DNA of 22,639 bases from VBDM01 sp035317085 (GTDB lineage Bacteria > Pseudomonadota > Gammaproteobacteria > Burkholderiales > SG8-39), in NCBI GenBank assembly GCA_035317085.1, contig DATHHS010000055.1, forward strand, positions 1 to 22,639. Reading direction: 5' to 3'. Each line of letters begins with the position of its first letter. Position 1 is the stretch's first letter. Both the position numbers and the translations under genes were made by a program. The notes under the pieces are model-generated. The model saw only the letters and a list, made by a program, of their open reading frames with translations. It was not told where the DNA came from and made no database searches. This document shows, in pieces, positions 13,591-21,524 of the stretch.

Positions 13591-15156
13591 CTAGTCGTCC
13601 TTCGAAGCCTCGTCGTGGAGCGCCTTGCCTTGCCGCGTCTTCAAGAACTCGTCGGTAAAGCGGAGAACCTGAAAGCCGTTGCCATCGCCGACGAGCCAGA
13701 GATTCAGCTCGTGCCCTTTGCCGTTGGCGGCACGAGCCCTGACAAAGCGCGGCATACCCGCCTGCTTTTCGACGGTTATATCGACGCCCGGTGCCCAGCT
13801 GCCCGATCCGGGAAGGAACGCGGTTCGCGGCGCCGGCCCCTTCCAGTACGCGATCTCTACAGGGTGGAGGGGATCGCGGATGTCGTAAATCCGGGTGCCC
13901 GTACCTCTCGAGCCGCAAGCTACCAGCGTCGGATCGTTCGTACGATCCACATTGCATCTTTCGGTGGAATAGTCGAGGAGCCCGGCTCCGACGTCCGGCG
14001 GTTCAGTGAGGAATTTCGAGCAATTCTTGGGGTCGTGCACCTCGAGCATGATCTTGGAGACGATTCTCGGGTTCGTCTCGTCGGTGATGTCGATGACATT
14101 CGAGTAACCGTAGGGCGACGCTCCCCGGGCACATGCTGCCGGGAGACCACCAACGCCTGCCTGACCGCCGGACTCATCCGTGCTGATGAGGTACGAGCGT
14201 CCGTGGGAGAAGAAGGGGAGCATCTGCTCGACCTGCCCCTGGTCATTCCAGAAGAGCCTGCTGACGATCCGGATCTGTGGATTGGGACGACGGAACTGGA
14301 TGTCGCTCACGTCCAGGATCACCAGCCCGTCCGGCCCGAACGAAGAGTTGTTGGGCGCCGCGCCGAAGGTGCCGGGTTGTCCCGCATACAGCCGCGTTCC
14401 GGCCTTGTTGGTGGAGAGGTCGTGGGGCCGGCCATCACCGGTGAACGTCCAGTTGAGGAGCCACCTCGCCTGGTACGGGTCGGTCACGTCGATAATGGGC
14501 AGGATGCCGCCAACGCCCCGAAAGCTCTGGCCGATGTAGTACGTCTTGCCATCCTCGGCCCAGCCACCCATGTGGCCCGAACTGTTGGGTACGTCGAAGG
14601 TGGACGCCAGTCTCGGGTAAGCGCAGTTCTCGCTCAGGTCGTAAACGGCGAAATTCGGCCCATTGCTTTGGGCGAGTCCGAGCAGTCCGCGCGCTTGGTT
14701 CACCTTGTTATTTTCGTGCGGGTTGCGCCCCGCCGCAGTTTCGGCGAGGTACGCGGTCGGGTGTGGATTTCTGGGATCCGAAACATCGATCACGACGATA
14801 CCGGGGTGCAGCTGCCGGGGGTCGTTTTCCGTTGCCATGTAGGCGCAGTGACCGAAGTACGACGGCCCATCCTGCGAAAAGGCCCCTTCGCCTCGGAACT
14901 GTCCGACGAGCTCGAGATTGCAGTTGTAGCCGCGCTCCGAATCGCCGCTCGCACGCTCTGCGGACGTGGTCTGGCCCTGCAATCCGCTTTCCGCATGGTC
15001 GGAACGGCCGCATACGGCCTTGGGTACCGGCCCCATCGATCCGACCTCATGGTCCGGTCTATCCCCATGGTCGGCCCAGATCGAACTGCTGAGCAAAAGA
15101 CCCAGCAACGTGACGGTTGAAATTGCGAATCCGCTGATTAAGCGCTGTTTGTTCAT
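13591..15156 (-). CDS. Secreted LVIVD-repeat protein (beta-propeller-like)
   Basis: Starting at the second of two adjacent ATGs (15156) gives 521 residues. The AGGAGG ribosome site (15164-15169) is seven bases from this ATG and four from the first, so the second is preferred. An N-terminal basic-hydrophobic segment ending SSIWAD is a signal peptide. The body has five copies of an I-D-V-x-D-P motif (IVVIDVSDP, PIIDVTDP, LVILDVSD, NVIDITDETNP, RIYDIRDP), spaced about 55-100 residues apart, as in LVIVD proteins thought to form propellers. At least eight cysteines are present, consistent with a secreted, disulfide-bonded protein. The biochemical function is unknown. It opposes its neighbours, has its own promoter region and terminator, and its codon use looks less GC-biased; it may have been acquired separately. 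Confidence 0.88.
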   Translation of the reverse strand: MNKQRLISGFAISTVTLLGLLLSSSIWADHGDRPDHEVGSMGPVPKAVCGRSDHAESGLQGQTTSAERASGDSERGYNCNLELVGQFRGEGAFSQDGPSYFGHCAYMATENDPRQLHPGIVVIDVSDPRNPHPTAYLAETAAGRNPHENNKVNQARGLLGLAQSNGPNFAVYDLSENCAYPRLASTFDVPNSSGHMGGWAEDGKTYYIGQSFRGVGGILPIIDVTDPYQARWLLNWTFTGDGRPHDLSTNKAGTRLYAGQPGTFGAAPNNSSFGPDGLVILDVSDIQFRRPNPQIRIVSRLFWNDQGQVEQMLPFFSHGRSYLISTDESGGQAGVGGLPAACARGASPYGYSNVIDITDETNPRIVSKIMLEVHDPKNCSKFLTEPPDVGAGLLDYSTERCNVDRTNDPTLVACGSRGTGTRIYDIRDPLHPVEIAYWKGPAPRTAFLPGSGSWAPGVDITVEKQAGMPRFVRARAANGKGHELNLWLVGDGNGFQVLRFTDEFLKTRQGKALHDEASKDD

Positions 15157-15201
15157 CATTTCTCCTCCTATGTAAGGCGTTCAATGGGGCGAATCGGAGC
15201 G

Positions 15202-15239
15202 AGTCTAGTGGAAAGTCTAGTGGTAAATTGCTGGGCAAT
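15202..15239. promoter_or_regulatory. Candidate operator region between LVIVD gene and TRAP operon
   Basis: Two perfect copies of AGTCTAGTGG start at 15202 and 15214, a 12-base spacing near one helical turn. They are followed by the inverted repeat ATTGC-TGG-GCAAT at 15227-15239. The block lies in the divergent gap (15160-15302), about 65 bases before the dctP start, in a locally AT-richer stretch. It looks like a binding site for a regulator not encoded in the window. No clear -35/-10 pair was found. Confidence 0.45.
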
Positions 15240-15302
15240 CAATCCCGCCGCCGCCTTCTCAAACTTTGATACGCTCGCCCCATCCAGTAAAGGAGGAAAA
15301 CC

Positions 15303-16283
15303 ATGTCCGTCGCCCGCAAGCTGTCCGTTCTCGCGGCTCTCGTCCTCACCCTCGCCGCGCCGTCCGCGGCGTTTTCGCAGCAGAAGCTCAAGTTCGCGCA
15401 CGTATACGAAACCTCCGAGCCCTACCACACCTGGGCGTTGTGGGCGGCGGGCGAGATCGCCAAGCGCACCAACAACCGCTACACCATGGACGTGTTCCCG
15501 GCGTCGTCGCTGGGCAACGAGACGCAGATCAACCAGTCGCTTTCGCTCGGCACGGTGGACGTGATCTACACCGGTCAGGCCTTTGCTGCGCGCACCTATC
15601 CGCCGCTCGGGATCGGCGGCGCGCCCTACATGTTCCGCGACTTCGACCACTGGAAGAAATATTCCGAGAGCGCGGTGCTGCAGGAGCTCGAGGAGGCCTA
15701 CTACAAGAAGGGCGGCAACAAGCCCATCGCGGTCGTCTACTACGGCGTGCGCCACACGACCGCGAACAAGCCGATCGTCAAGCCCGAGGACATGAAGGGC
15801 CTGAAGCTGCGCGTGCCCGACGCGCCGCTCTACATCATGTATCCGAAGGTCGTCGGCGCGAACGCCACGCCGATCGCTTTCGCGGAAGTCTATCTCGCCC
15901 TGCAGAACGGCACGGTGGACGCGCAGGAGAATCCCCTGCCGACCATCTTCGCGAAGAAGTTCTACGAAGTACAGTCGCACATCAACCTCACCGGCCATAT
16001 CACCGAGATGCTGATCACCATCGTGAGCGGGCCGCTGTGGAGCAAGCTCTCGGACGCGGACAGGAAGGTCTTCCAGGACGTGTTCCGCGAGGCCTGCGCC
16101 AAGGCGACCGTGGAGATCGCCGCGGCCGAGAACCGGCTGGTGGACGAGTTCGCGACCAAGTACGGCAAGACCGTGGTGAAGTCCGACCGTGCCGCGTTCA
16201 AGCAGGCCTTCGCGAAATTCCTCGTCGGCCCCGACGTGGCCTGGGACAAGGCGCTGTACGACAGGGTGCAGGCGATCAAGTAG
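15303..16283 (+). CDS. dctP: TRAP transporter periplasmic solute-binding protein, DctP family (second system)
   Basis: A 326-residue exported binding protein. The signal peptide is residues 1-25 (ends AAFS). DctP features: LKFAHVYETSEPYHTWALW at the first strand, ASSLGNETQINQSLSLGTVD, KGLKLRVPDAP with the conserved Arg170, GANATPIAFAEVYLALQNGTVDAQENPLPTI (Asn210), and a helical C-terminus ending with VQAIK. It differs clearly from the uronate-type DctP at 2773-3741: the NNWPSYESS segment is replaced by ENPLPTI, the more general DctP form, so the ligand is probably different. A very strong ribosome site (AAAGGAGG, six bases before the ATG) marks the operon start. With denD downstream, a short sugar acid such as erythronate or threonate is a reasonable guess. 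Confidence 0.95.
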   Translation: MSVARKLSVLAALVLTLAAPSAAFSQQKLKFAHVYETSEPYHTWALWAAGEIAKRTNNRYTMDVFPASSLGNETQINQSLSLGTVDVIYTGQAFAARTYPPLGIGGAPYMFRDFDHWKKYSESAVLQELEEAYYKKGGNKPIAVVYYGVRHTTANKPIVKPEDMKGLKLRVPDAPLYIMYPKVVGANATPIAFAEVYLALQNGTVDAQENPLPTIFAKKFYEVQSHINLTGHITEMLITIVSGPLWSKLSDADRKVFQDVFREACAKATVEIAAAENRLVDEFATKYGKTVVKSDRAAFKQAFAKFLVGPDVAWDKALYDRVQAIK

Positions 16284-16294
16284 CGTTCCTTTAG

Positions 16295-16870
16295 ATGAGC
16301 GCGGCTCCCGAGGGCGAAGAAGGCACCGAGCGCGTCCTCGGCGCCGACGGCCGCTTCCACGTCGCGGACGAAGCGGTCCGGCTTTCCGTCTACGCCTGGG
16401 AGGACTGGATCACGCTCGCGGTGTTCTGGATTCTCGCGGTGGTCGTTTTCTATCAAGTGTTCACCCGCTACGTTCTCAACGACGCGGCGGGCTGGACGGA
16501 GGAGATCGCACGCTATCTGCTCATCGCGGTGACCTTCCTCGGCGGCGCGATGGCGGTGCGGCGGAGCACCCACATCCAGGTCGATTTCGTCTACCGCTTC
16601 ATTCCGCGCGCGGCCGGGCGCGTCATGGCGACTTTCGTGGACGCGGTGCGCATCGGCTTTTTCGGCTACGCGGTGTGGCTCACCTGGCTGCTCATCGACC
16701 GCATCGGCAACCAGCGCATGGCGGTCATCGAGCTGCCGATCGGCCTGGTGTTCGGCGCCATGCTCATCGGCTTTGCGCTGATGTTCGGCCGCTCGCTGCA
16801 GGTGGCCTGTAAGCACTGGCGCCAGGGCTACAGTGCGCTCGAGCGCCCCGAGTACGGAGACACTCCGTGA
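16295..16870 (+). CDS. dctQ: TRAP transporter small permease, DctQ family (second system)
   Basis: A 191-residue membrane protein with four predicted helices and an N-terminal acidic cytoplasmic extension (about residues 1-35, EGEEGTERVLGADG) that is longer than in the first system. YQVFTRYVLNDAAGWTEEIARY is the DctQ signature, and GGAMAVRRSTHIQVDF follows. The ribosome site before the ATG at 16295 is weak, so translation may depend on that of dctP 11 bases upstream. Its stop overlaps the dctM start as GTGA. Confidence 0.93.
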   Translation: MSAAPEGEEGTERVLGADGRFHVADEAVRLSVYAWEDWITLAVFWILAVVVFYQVFTRYVLNDAAGWTEEIARYLLIAVTFLGGAMAVRRSTHIQVDFVYRFIPRAAGRVMATFVDAVRIGFFGYAVWLTWLLIDRIGNQRMAVIELPIGLVFGAMLIGFALMFGRSLQVACKHWRQGYSALERPEYGDTP

Positions 16871-18174
16871 CCGCGGTGCTGCTCGTCGGCTTTCTCGTCC
16901 TTATGCTCGCCGGTGTACCCGTCGCGCTGGCGATGATCGTCGCCTCGCTCGCCTACGTGATGATCTCGGGCACCGTTCCCGACTTCGTCGTCATTCACCG
17001 CATGTATGGCGGCATCGATTCCTTTCCGCTGCTCGCGGTACCCTTCTTCATTCTCGCCGGCAACTTGATGAACTCGGCGGGGATCACCAACCGCATCTAC
17101 AACTTCGCGCTCGCGCTCGTGGGATGGCTGAAGGGCGGACTCGGGCACGTGAACATCGTCGGCTCGATGATCTTCGCCGGCATGTCGGGCACGGCGATCG
17201 CCGACGCCGCGGGCCTGGGAACGATAGAGATCAAGGCGATGAAGGACCACGGCTATCCGCTCGATTTCTCCGTAGGCGTGACCGCCGCTTCGGCGACGCT
17301 CGGGCCCATCATTCCGCCTTCGCTGCCCTTTGTCATCTACGGCATGATGGCCGGAGTCTCGATCGGGCAGCTGTTTCTCGCCGGCGTGATTCCGGGCATC
17401 GTGATGGGCCTGTTCATGATGGCGACCGTCACCTGGTACGCGTACCGGCGCAACTACGGGCGCGATGCGACCTTCTCATGGTCGGCGCTCGCGCGCACCG
17501 GCGCGGATGCTTTCCTCGCGATGATGACGCCCGTGATCCTGCTCGGCGGCATGACCTTCGGCGTGTTCACGCCCACCGAAGGCGCGATCATCGCCTCGGC
17601 GTATGCGCTCGTCCTCGGGCTCGCGTGGTACCGCACGCTCAACTGGCGCATGCTCGCGAAGATTTCGATGGACACCATCGAGACGACCGCGACCGTGCTC
17701 TTCATCGTCGCGGCGGCGTCGATCTTCGGCTGGCTGCTCACCGTCACGCGCGTCACCGACGCGGTCGCCGCCTGGGTGCTCTCGTTCACGCACACGCCCT
17801 GGGTGTTCCTGCTGCTCGCGAACGTGCTGATGCTGGTCGTCGGCTGCTTCCTCGAGCCGGTGGCGGCGATCACCCTGCTCGTGCCCATCCTCGTGCCGAT
17901 CTGCCAGAAGCTCGGCATCGACCTCGTGCACTTCGGCCTGGTGATGGTGCTGAACCTGATGATCGGCCTTTTGCACCCTCCGCTCGGCACGGTGCTGTTC
18001 GTGCTGTCGCGCACCGCGAAGCTGTCGGTGGAGCGCACTACAATGGCGATATTGCCCTGGCTCGTGCCGCTGTTCGCAGCGCTCATCGTGTGCACCTACA
18101 TTCCCGAGATCGTGTTGTGGCTGCCCAAGCACTCGGCCGCGATGACCGAAGCGGTGGGTAACTTCTTCAAATAG
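16867..18174 (+). CDS. dctM: TRAP transporter large permease, DctM family (second system)
   Basis: A 435-residue membrane permease starting at GTG 16867, inside the dctQ stop. LMLAGVPVALAMI opens the first helix; FPLLAVPFFILAGNLMNSAGITNRIYNF is strongly conserved in DctM; GMSGTAIADAAGLGTIEIKAMKDHGYP is the first-half substrate/ion loop, and NLMIGLLHPPLGTVLFV the second-half one. TPTEGAIIASAYAL is also a family segment. The length is normal. It completes the P-Q-M order and is followed 10 bases later by denD, which places the transporter in the same operon as a sugar-acid dehydrogenase. Confidence 0.95.
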   Translation: MTAVLLVGFLVLMLAGVPVALAMIVASLAYVMISGTVPDFVVIHRMYGGIDSFPLLAVPFFILAGNLMNSAGITNRIYNFALALVGWLKGGLGHVNIVGSMIFAGMSGTAIADAAGLGTIEIKAMKDHGYPLDFSVGVTAASATLGPIIPPSLPFVIYGMMAGVSIGQLFLAGVIPGIVMGLFMMATVTWYAYRRNYGRDATFSWSALARTGADAFLAMMTPVILLGGMTFGVFTPTEGAIIASAYALVLGLAWYRTLNWRMLAKISMDTIETTATVLFIVAAASIFGWLLTVTRVTDAVAAWVLSFTHTPWVFLLLANVLMLVVGCFLEPVAAITLLVPILVPICQKLGIDLVHFGLVMVLNLMIGLLHPPLGTVLFVLSRTAKLSVERTTMAILPWLVPLFAALIVCTYIPEIVLWLPKHSAAMTEAVGNFFK

Positions 18175-18184
18175 GAAGCACCAC

Positions 18185-19165
18185 GTGAAAATCGTCATCA
18201 CCGGCGGCGGCGGATTCATCGGCTTCAAGCTTGCGAAAGCGCTGCTCGCTCGCGGCACGATCGCCGGAGCGGACGGCGCGGCGCAGAAAATCGGGAGCAT
18301 CGTTCTCGCCGACCAGGCGTTTCCCGCGAACCTTCCAAAGGATCCGCGGCTCGAGACGCTCGCTGGCGACGTCTCGGACCTCGTCTTCGCCGCGCGTGCG
18401 ATCGCCCCTGACACGACTTCGATCTTCCATCTCGCCGCGGTCGTCTCCGGCGCCGCCGAAGCCGATTTCGATCTCGGCATGCGCGTCAACCTGCAAGGCA
18501 TGCGCAACGTGCTCGATCAGGCAAGAAAGTGCGTGCGGCCGCCGCGTCTCGTGTTCGCGAGTTCGGTAGCGGCCTTCGGGGGCGATCTCCCGAAGGTGCT
18601 GGACGACTCGACCACGCCCGCGCCGCAGACGTCTTACGGCTCGCAAAAAGTGGTGAGCGAGTACCTGGTGAGCGATTTCTCGCGCAAGGGCTACATCGAC
18701 GGCAGGTCGCTGCGCCTGCCGACCATCGTCGTGCGCCCGGGGAAAGCGAACGCGGCAGCCTCGTCGTTCGCGAGCGCCGTCGTCCGCGAGCCGCTCAACG
18801 GCATCGCCTACGAATGCCCTGTCGGAGCGGAGACCGGCGTGTGGTTGCTTTCGCCGCGACGCGTGGTCGACGCTTTCATGCACGCGCATGATCTTCCGGC
18901 TTCGGCCTGGGGCATGAACCGTGCTCTCAATCTGCCGGGCATCACGGTGACCGTCGCGGAGATGATCGAAGCGATAGGGAAAATTGCCACCGCTCAAACG
19001 CAGAAGCGCGTGTCGTTCAAGCTCGATGCACGCATCGACACGATCGTAAAAGGCTGGCCCGTACGTTTCGCGACGCCGCGCGCGATCGGTATGGGATTCA
19101 AGGCCGACCCCGGCATCGACGCGGTGATCCGCGACTACATCGCGGATGAAGGGGTGAAGACATGA
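18185..19165 (+). CDS. denD: D-erythronate dehydrogenase-like extended SDR (DenD family)
   Basis: A 326-residue NAD-dependent SDR starting at GTG 18185, with AGGAAG eight bases upstream. GGGGFIG at 7-13 binds the cofactor; FHLAAVVSGAAEADFDLGMRVN (81-102) is the hallmark of the DenD group. Ser127, Tyr151 and Lys155 (SYGSQKVVSEYLV) are catalytic. DGRSLRLPTIVVRPGKANAAASSF and RALNLPGITVTVAEMIEA are also strongly DenD-like. DenD enzymes oxidise D-erythronate to 2-dehydro-D-erythronate, after which a kinase (DenK/OtnK type), isomerase and aldolase (OtnI, OtnC) act; none of these is in the window. The operon with a TRAP importer supports a small sugar-acid substrate. Function rests on family resemblance, so a related aldonate is possible. 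Confidence 0.85.
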   Translation: MKIVITGGGGFIGFKLAKALLARGTIAGADGAAQKIGSIVLADQAFPANLPKDPRLETLAGDVSDLVFAARAIAPDTTSIFHLAAVVSGAAEADFDLGMRVNLQGMRNVLDQARKCVRPPRLVFASSVAAFGGDLPKVLDDSTTPAPQTSYGSQKVVSEYLVSDFSRKGYIDGRSLRLPTIVVRPGKANAAASSFASAVVREPLNGIAYECPVGAETGVWLLSPRRVVDAFMHAHDLPASAWGMNRALNLPGITVTVAEMIEAIGKIATAQTQKRVSFKLDARIDTIVKGWPVRFATPRAIGMGFKADPGIDAVIRDYIADEGVKT

Positions 19166-20130
19166 GACGGACCGCAGCAGTTTTCCTGTGGGCGTTTGCG
19201 TTCGCCCAGAGCGCGGCAGCGCAGGATCATTCGACGGTACAGGCTTTCCCTTCGAGGCCGGTGAGGCTCGTCGTTCCCTTTCCCCCGGGCGGGCCGCTCG
19301 ACATCTCGGGCCGGCTGATCGGCAAGGAACTGCAGGACCACTGGGGGCAGCCGGTCGTCGTCGAGAACAAGCCGGGCAGCACCCTCGGCCCGGAGTACGT
19401 CGTGAGAAGCGCCCCCGACGGCTATACGCTGATGATCATCGCTTCGACCCCGCTCATCACTCTGCCGCATTTGCAGAAAGTGCCTTACAACGTGCTCAAG
19501 GATCTGATCGGCGTGACGCAGACCACGCTCCTCACCTACGCGTTCGTCGTCAATCCCGCGACCGGGATCGGTTCGATCCAGGAATTGATCGCCCGCGCGA
19601 AGAAGGCGCCGGGACGGATCAACTACGCGAGCGCCGGGAACGGCTCCGGGCAGCACCTCTATGTCGAGCTCTTGAAGAGCGCTGCGAACATCGACCTCAC
19701 CCACGTGCCTTACAAAGGCGCGGCGCCGGCGCTACAGGCGGTGCTCTCGGGCGAACCCGGCATCATGCTCGACGTGACCGTGGCGGTGATGCCGCACGTG
19801 AAAGCGGGCAGGCTGCGCGCCCTCATGGTCACGGGCGGCGTACCGCTCGAGCAGCTTCCCGGCGCCGTGCCGTTCGATTCGCTTTTTCCCGGACTCGGCA
19901 TTCCGGGATGGCACGGGATCTTCACGACCGGCGGAACGCCCAAGCCTGTTCTGGACAAGCTGGCCGCCGACATCCGCCAGGCGCTGCAGATTCCGTCGGT
20001 GGCGAACCGGTTCCGGGAACTGGGCGTCGAGCCGTCGGGCGTTTCCGGCAACGACTTCAACGAGATCGTGCGGCGCGACTACGCGCGCTGGGGCGAGATC
20101 ATTCGAAAGAACAATTTGAGGGCGGACTGA
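19162..20130 (+). CDS. Bug/TctC-family periplasmic binding protein
   Basis: A complete 322-residue Bug protein. The signal peptide is residues 1-20 (ends SAAA). RPVRLVVPFPPGGPLDISGRLI (32-53) and WGQPVVVENKPGS (61-73) are the diagnostic loops, APDGYTLMII follows, and INYASAGNGSGQHLYVELL, VPYKGAAPALQAVLSGE and KAGRLRALMV complete the pattern. The ATG overlaps the denD stop (ATGA at 19162-19165), so the two are translated together. As with the other Bug genes here, no TctA or TctB is nearby. It may supply ligand to a remote TTT transporter or sense an extracellular carboxylate. Its stop is one base from the stop of the convergent lactonase gene. Confidence 0.95.
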   Translation: MRRTAAVFLWAFAFAQSAAAQDHSTVQAFPSRPVRLVVPFPPGGPLDISGRLIGKELQDHWGQPVVVENKPGSTLGPEYVVRSAPDGYTLMIIASTPLITLPHLQKVPYNVLKDLIGVTQTTLLTYAFVVNPATGIGSIQELIARAKKAPGRINYASAGNGSGQHLYVELLKSAANIDLTHVPYKGAAPALQAVLSGEPGIMLDVTVAVMPHVKAGRLRALMVTGGVPLEQLPGAVPFDSLFPGLGIPGWHGIFTTGGTPKPVLDKLAADIRQALQIPSVANRFRELGVEPSGVSGNDFNEIVRRDYARWGEIIRKNNLRAD

Positions 20131-20131
20131 T

Positions 20132-21043
20132 TCAACCCGCGAAGCGCGGCTCGGGAACGCCCCGGATGCCGAGGCCCGTGATGCAGAACAGGCTTCCCGC
20201 GAGAAACTGCGGCTTCGCTTCCTTGGCGAAGTGGTCGTGCACCGCGGGGTGCTTCACGCGCGCCATCGAGGTGACGTAGATCTCGTCGAGCTTCTCCCCG
20301 CCGAAGATGACGCTGGTGATGTTCCGCACCGGCATGCCGATGCGCCGCTCGACCCTGCCGTCCGGCGCGTAGCGCACGAGGTCCCCGGAGATGAGCTGCG
20401 CGTTCCACAGGCAGCCCTCGGAGTCGACGGTCGAGCCGTCGGCGACGCCGGCATCCTCCTTGAACGAAGCAAAGAGGCGCTTGTTCGCGGGCGTGCCGGT
20501 CGCGATGTCGTAGTCGTAAGCCCAGATCTCGCCCTGGAAGGTGTCGGCGAAGTAGAAGGTCTTGTCGTCGGGGCTCCAGCACGGGCCGTTCGAGCAGATG
20601 ATGCCGTCGTCCACCAGCGTGACGGAGAGGTCGGGATCGAGGCGCCACAGCCCGCAGATCTTCAACTCCTCCTTGTCGTCCATGCCGCCGGCGAAGAAGC
20701 GCCCGCGCCGGTCGCACTTGCCGTCGTTCAGCCGCGTGCGCGGCTGTCCCGCGTGCACGAGCGATATGGTTTCGAGCTTGCCCGTCTTGAAATCGAAGAA
20801 ATAAAAGCCGTCGTCGAGCGCGAGCACCACGCCGCCTTTTTTTCGCAACGCAAGCGCGCCTACGTCGCGATTCAGCGCCCAGTTCTCGGTCTTGCCGCTC
20901 TTCGGATCGAAGCGCCAGAGCGAAGGCTTGCCGACGCGGCGGCCGGTGCCGTCAACCCAGTAGAGCCGGCCCTCCTCGACGTCCCAGACCGGGCCTTCGC
21001 CGAGGTGATTGTCGCACTGCAGGACGCACTCGATCCGTACCAT
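20132..21043 (-). CDS. SMP-30/gluconolactonase/LRE-family sugar lactonase
   Basis: A 303-residue six-bladed propeller lactonase that opens sugar lactones to aldonates. Metal ligands of the family are visible: Glu16 (LGEGPVW), Asn152 (CSNGPCWSPD) and Asp202 (VADGSTVDSEG); Arg104 and Asn106 (RTRLNDGKCD) are the usual substrate-side residues. No signal peptide is present, so it is cytoplasmic. WNAQLISGDLVRYAPDG and a GIGMPVRNITSVIFGG-like segment are typical of bacterial members, a group that includes L-arabinolactonase (AraB) and gluconolactonase. It begins 4 bases after the DUF3617 stop as the last gene of the minus operon headed by a DHDPS-family lyase. Gluconolactone, arabinolactone and xylonolactone cannot be told apart from the sequence. 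Confidence 0.93.
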   Translation of the reverse strand: MVRIECVLQCDNHLGEGPVWDVEEGRLYWVDGTGRRVGKPSLWRFDPKSGKTENWALNRDVGALALRKKGGVVLALDDGFYFFDFKTGKLETISLVHAGQPRTRLNDGKCDRRGRFFAGGMDDKEELKICGLWRLDPDLSVTLVDDGIICSNGPCWSPDDKTFYFADTFQGEIWAYDYDIATGTPANKRLFASFKEDAGVADGSTVDSEGCLWNAQLISGDLVRYAPDGRVERRIGMPVRNITSVIFGGEKLDEIYVTSMARVKHPAVHDHFAKEAKPQFLAGSLFCITGLGIRGVPEPRFAG

Positions 21044-21047
21044 CGGT

Positions 21048-21494
21048 TCAACAGTCCCCGACGCGATGCGCCGCGATCCGGCTGACGGACCCGGTTCGCT
21101 TGGCGGCTTGCGTGTCGCCGAGCTTGAAGTCCAGATTCAGCGTGCCCTGCAGCGTCTCCGGAGTGTAGTCGACGGCGCCATGGCCCCCGATCGCGAAAAT
21201 ACCTTCGCACTTCACATCGAATTCGAGGTGTCCCGACGATCCGCCCTTGTCAGAAATCGCGCAGCCGGTCGCTCCGGGCACCGACATTTCCGCGAGCATG
21301 CGGCTGGGATCGCGTGCATCGGCGGCGGTGAGGCATTGATGGCGCGAGATCGCGGGCTGCTTGAACGCCGGATCGGCGGGAACGGAGAATTCGACGCTCA
21401 TGTCCCAGGCGCCGGGGCGGATGTCGCCCTGCGCGGCGGCGAACGGACTCGCGACGAATCCCAGCACGAGCAAACTCAGGCGAAGCGGCGGCAT
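21048..21494 (-). CDS. DUF3617-family exported protein
   Basis: A 148-residue small protein. Residues 1-22 are a signal peptide (ends FAAAQ). The mature protein starts with GDIRPGAWDMSVEF, the P-G-x-W start of DUF3617 proteins, and has four cysteines (54, 78, 96 and the very last residue 148) in the pattern C...C...C...GDC of the family, expected to form two disulfides in the periplasm. The frame is open seven codons further upstream, but the ATG at 21494 has AAGGAG at an ideal distance and begins the signal peptide. The function is unknown. Its place between the DHDPS-family lyase (29 bases upstream) and the lactonase (4 bases downstream) is unusual and suggests co-expression rather than a known metabolic step. 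Confidence 0.85.
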   Translation of the reverse strand: MPPLRLSLLVLGFVASPFAAAQGDIRPGAWDMSVEFSVPADPAFKQPAISRHQCLTAADARDPSRMLAEMSVPGATGCAISDKGGSSGHLEFDVKCEGIFAIGGHGAVDYTPETLQGTLNLDFKLGDTQAAKRTGSVSRIAAHRVGDC

Positions 21495-21524
21495 GGCTGA
21501 TCTCCTTGTGAGCACACAGAACGA

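Noticed and set aside
13582..15120. Plus-strand open frame of 512 codons opposite the LVIVD gene
   Set aside because: The minus frame has a signal peptide, a repeat pattern, a strong ribosome site and a terminator; the plus frame has none of these and is an antisense shadow.
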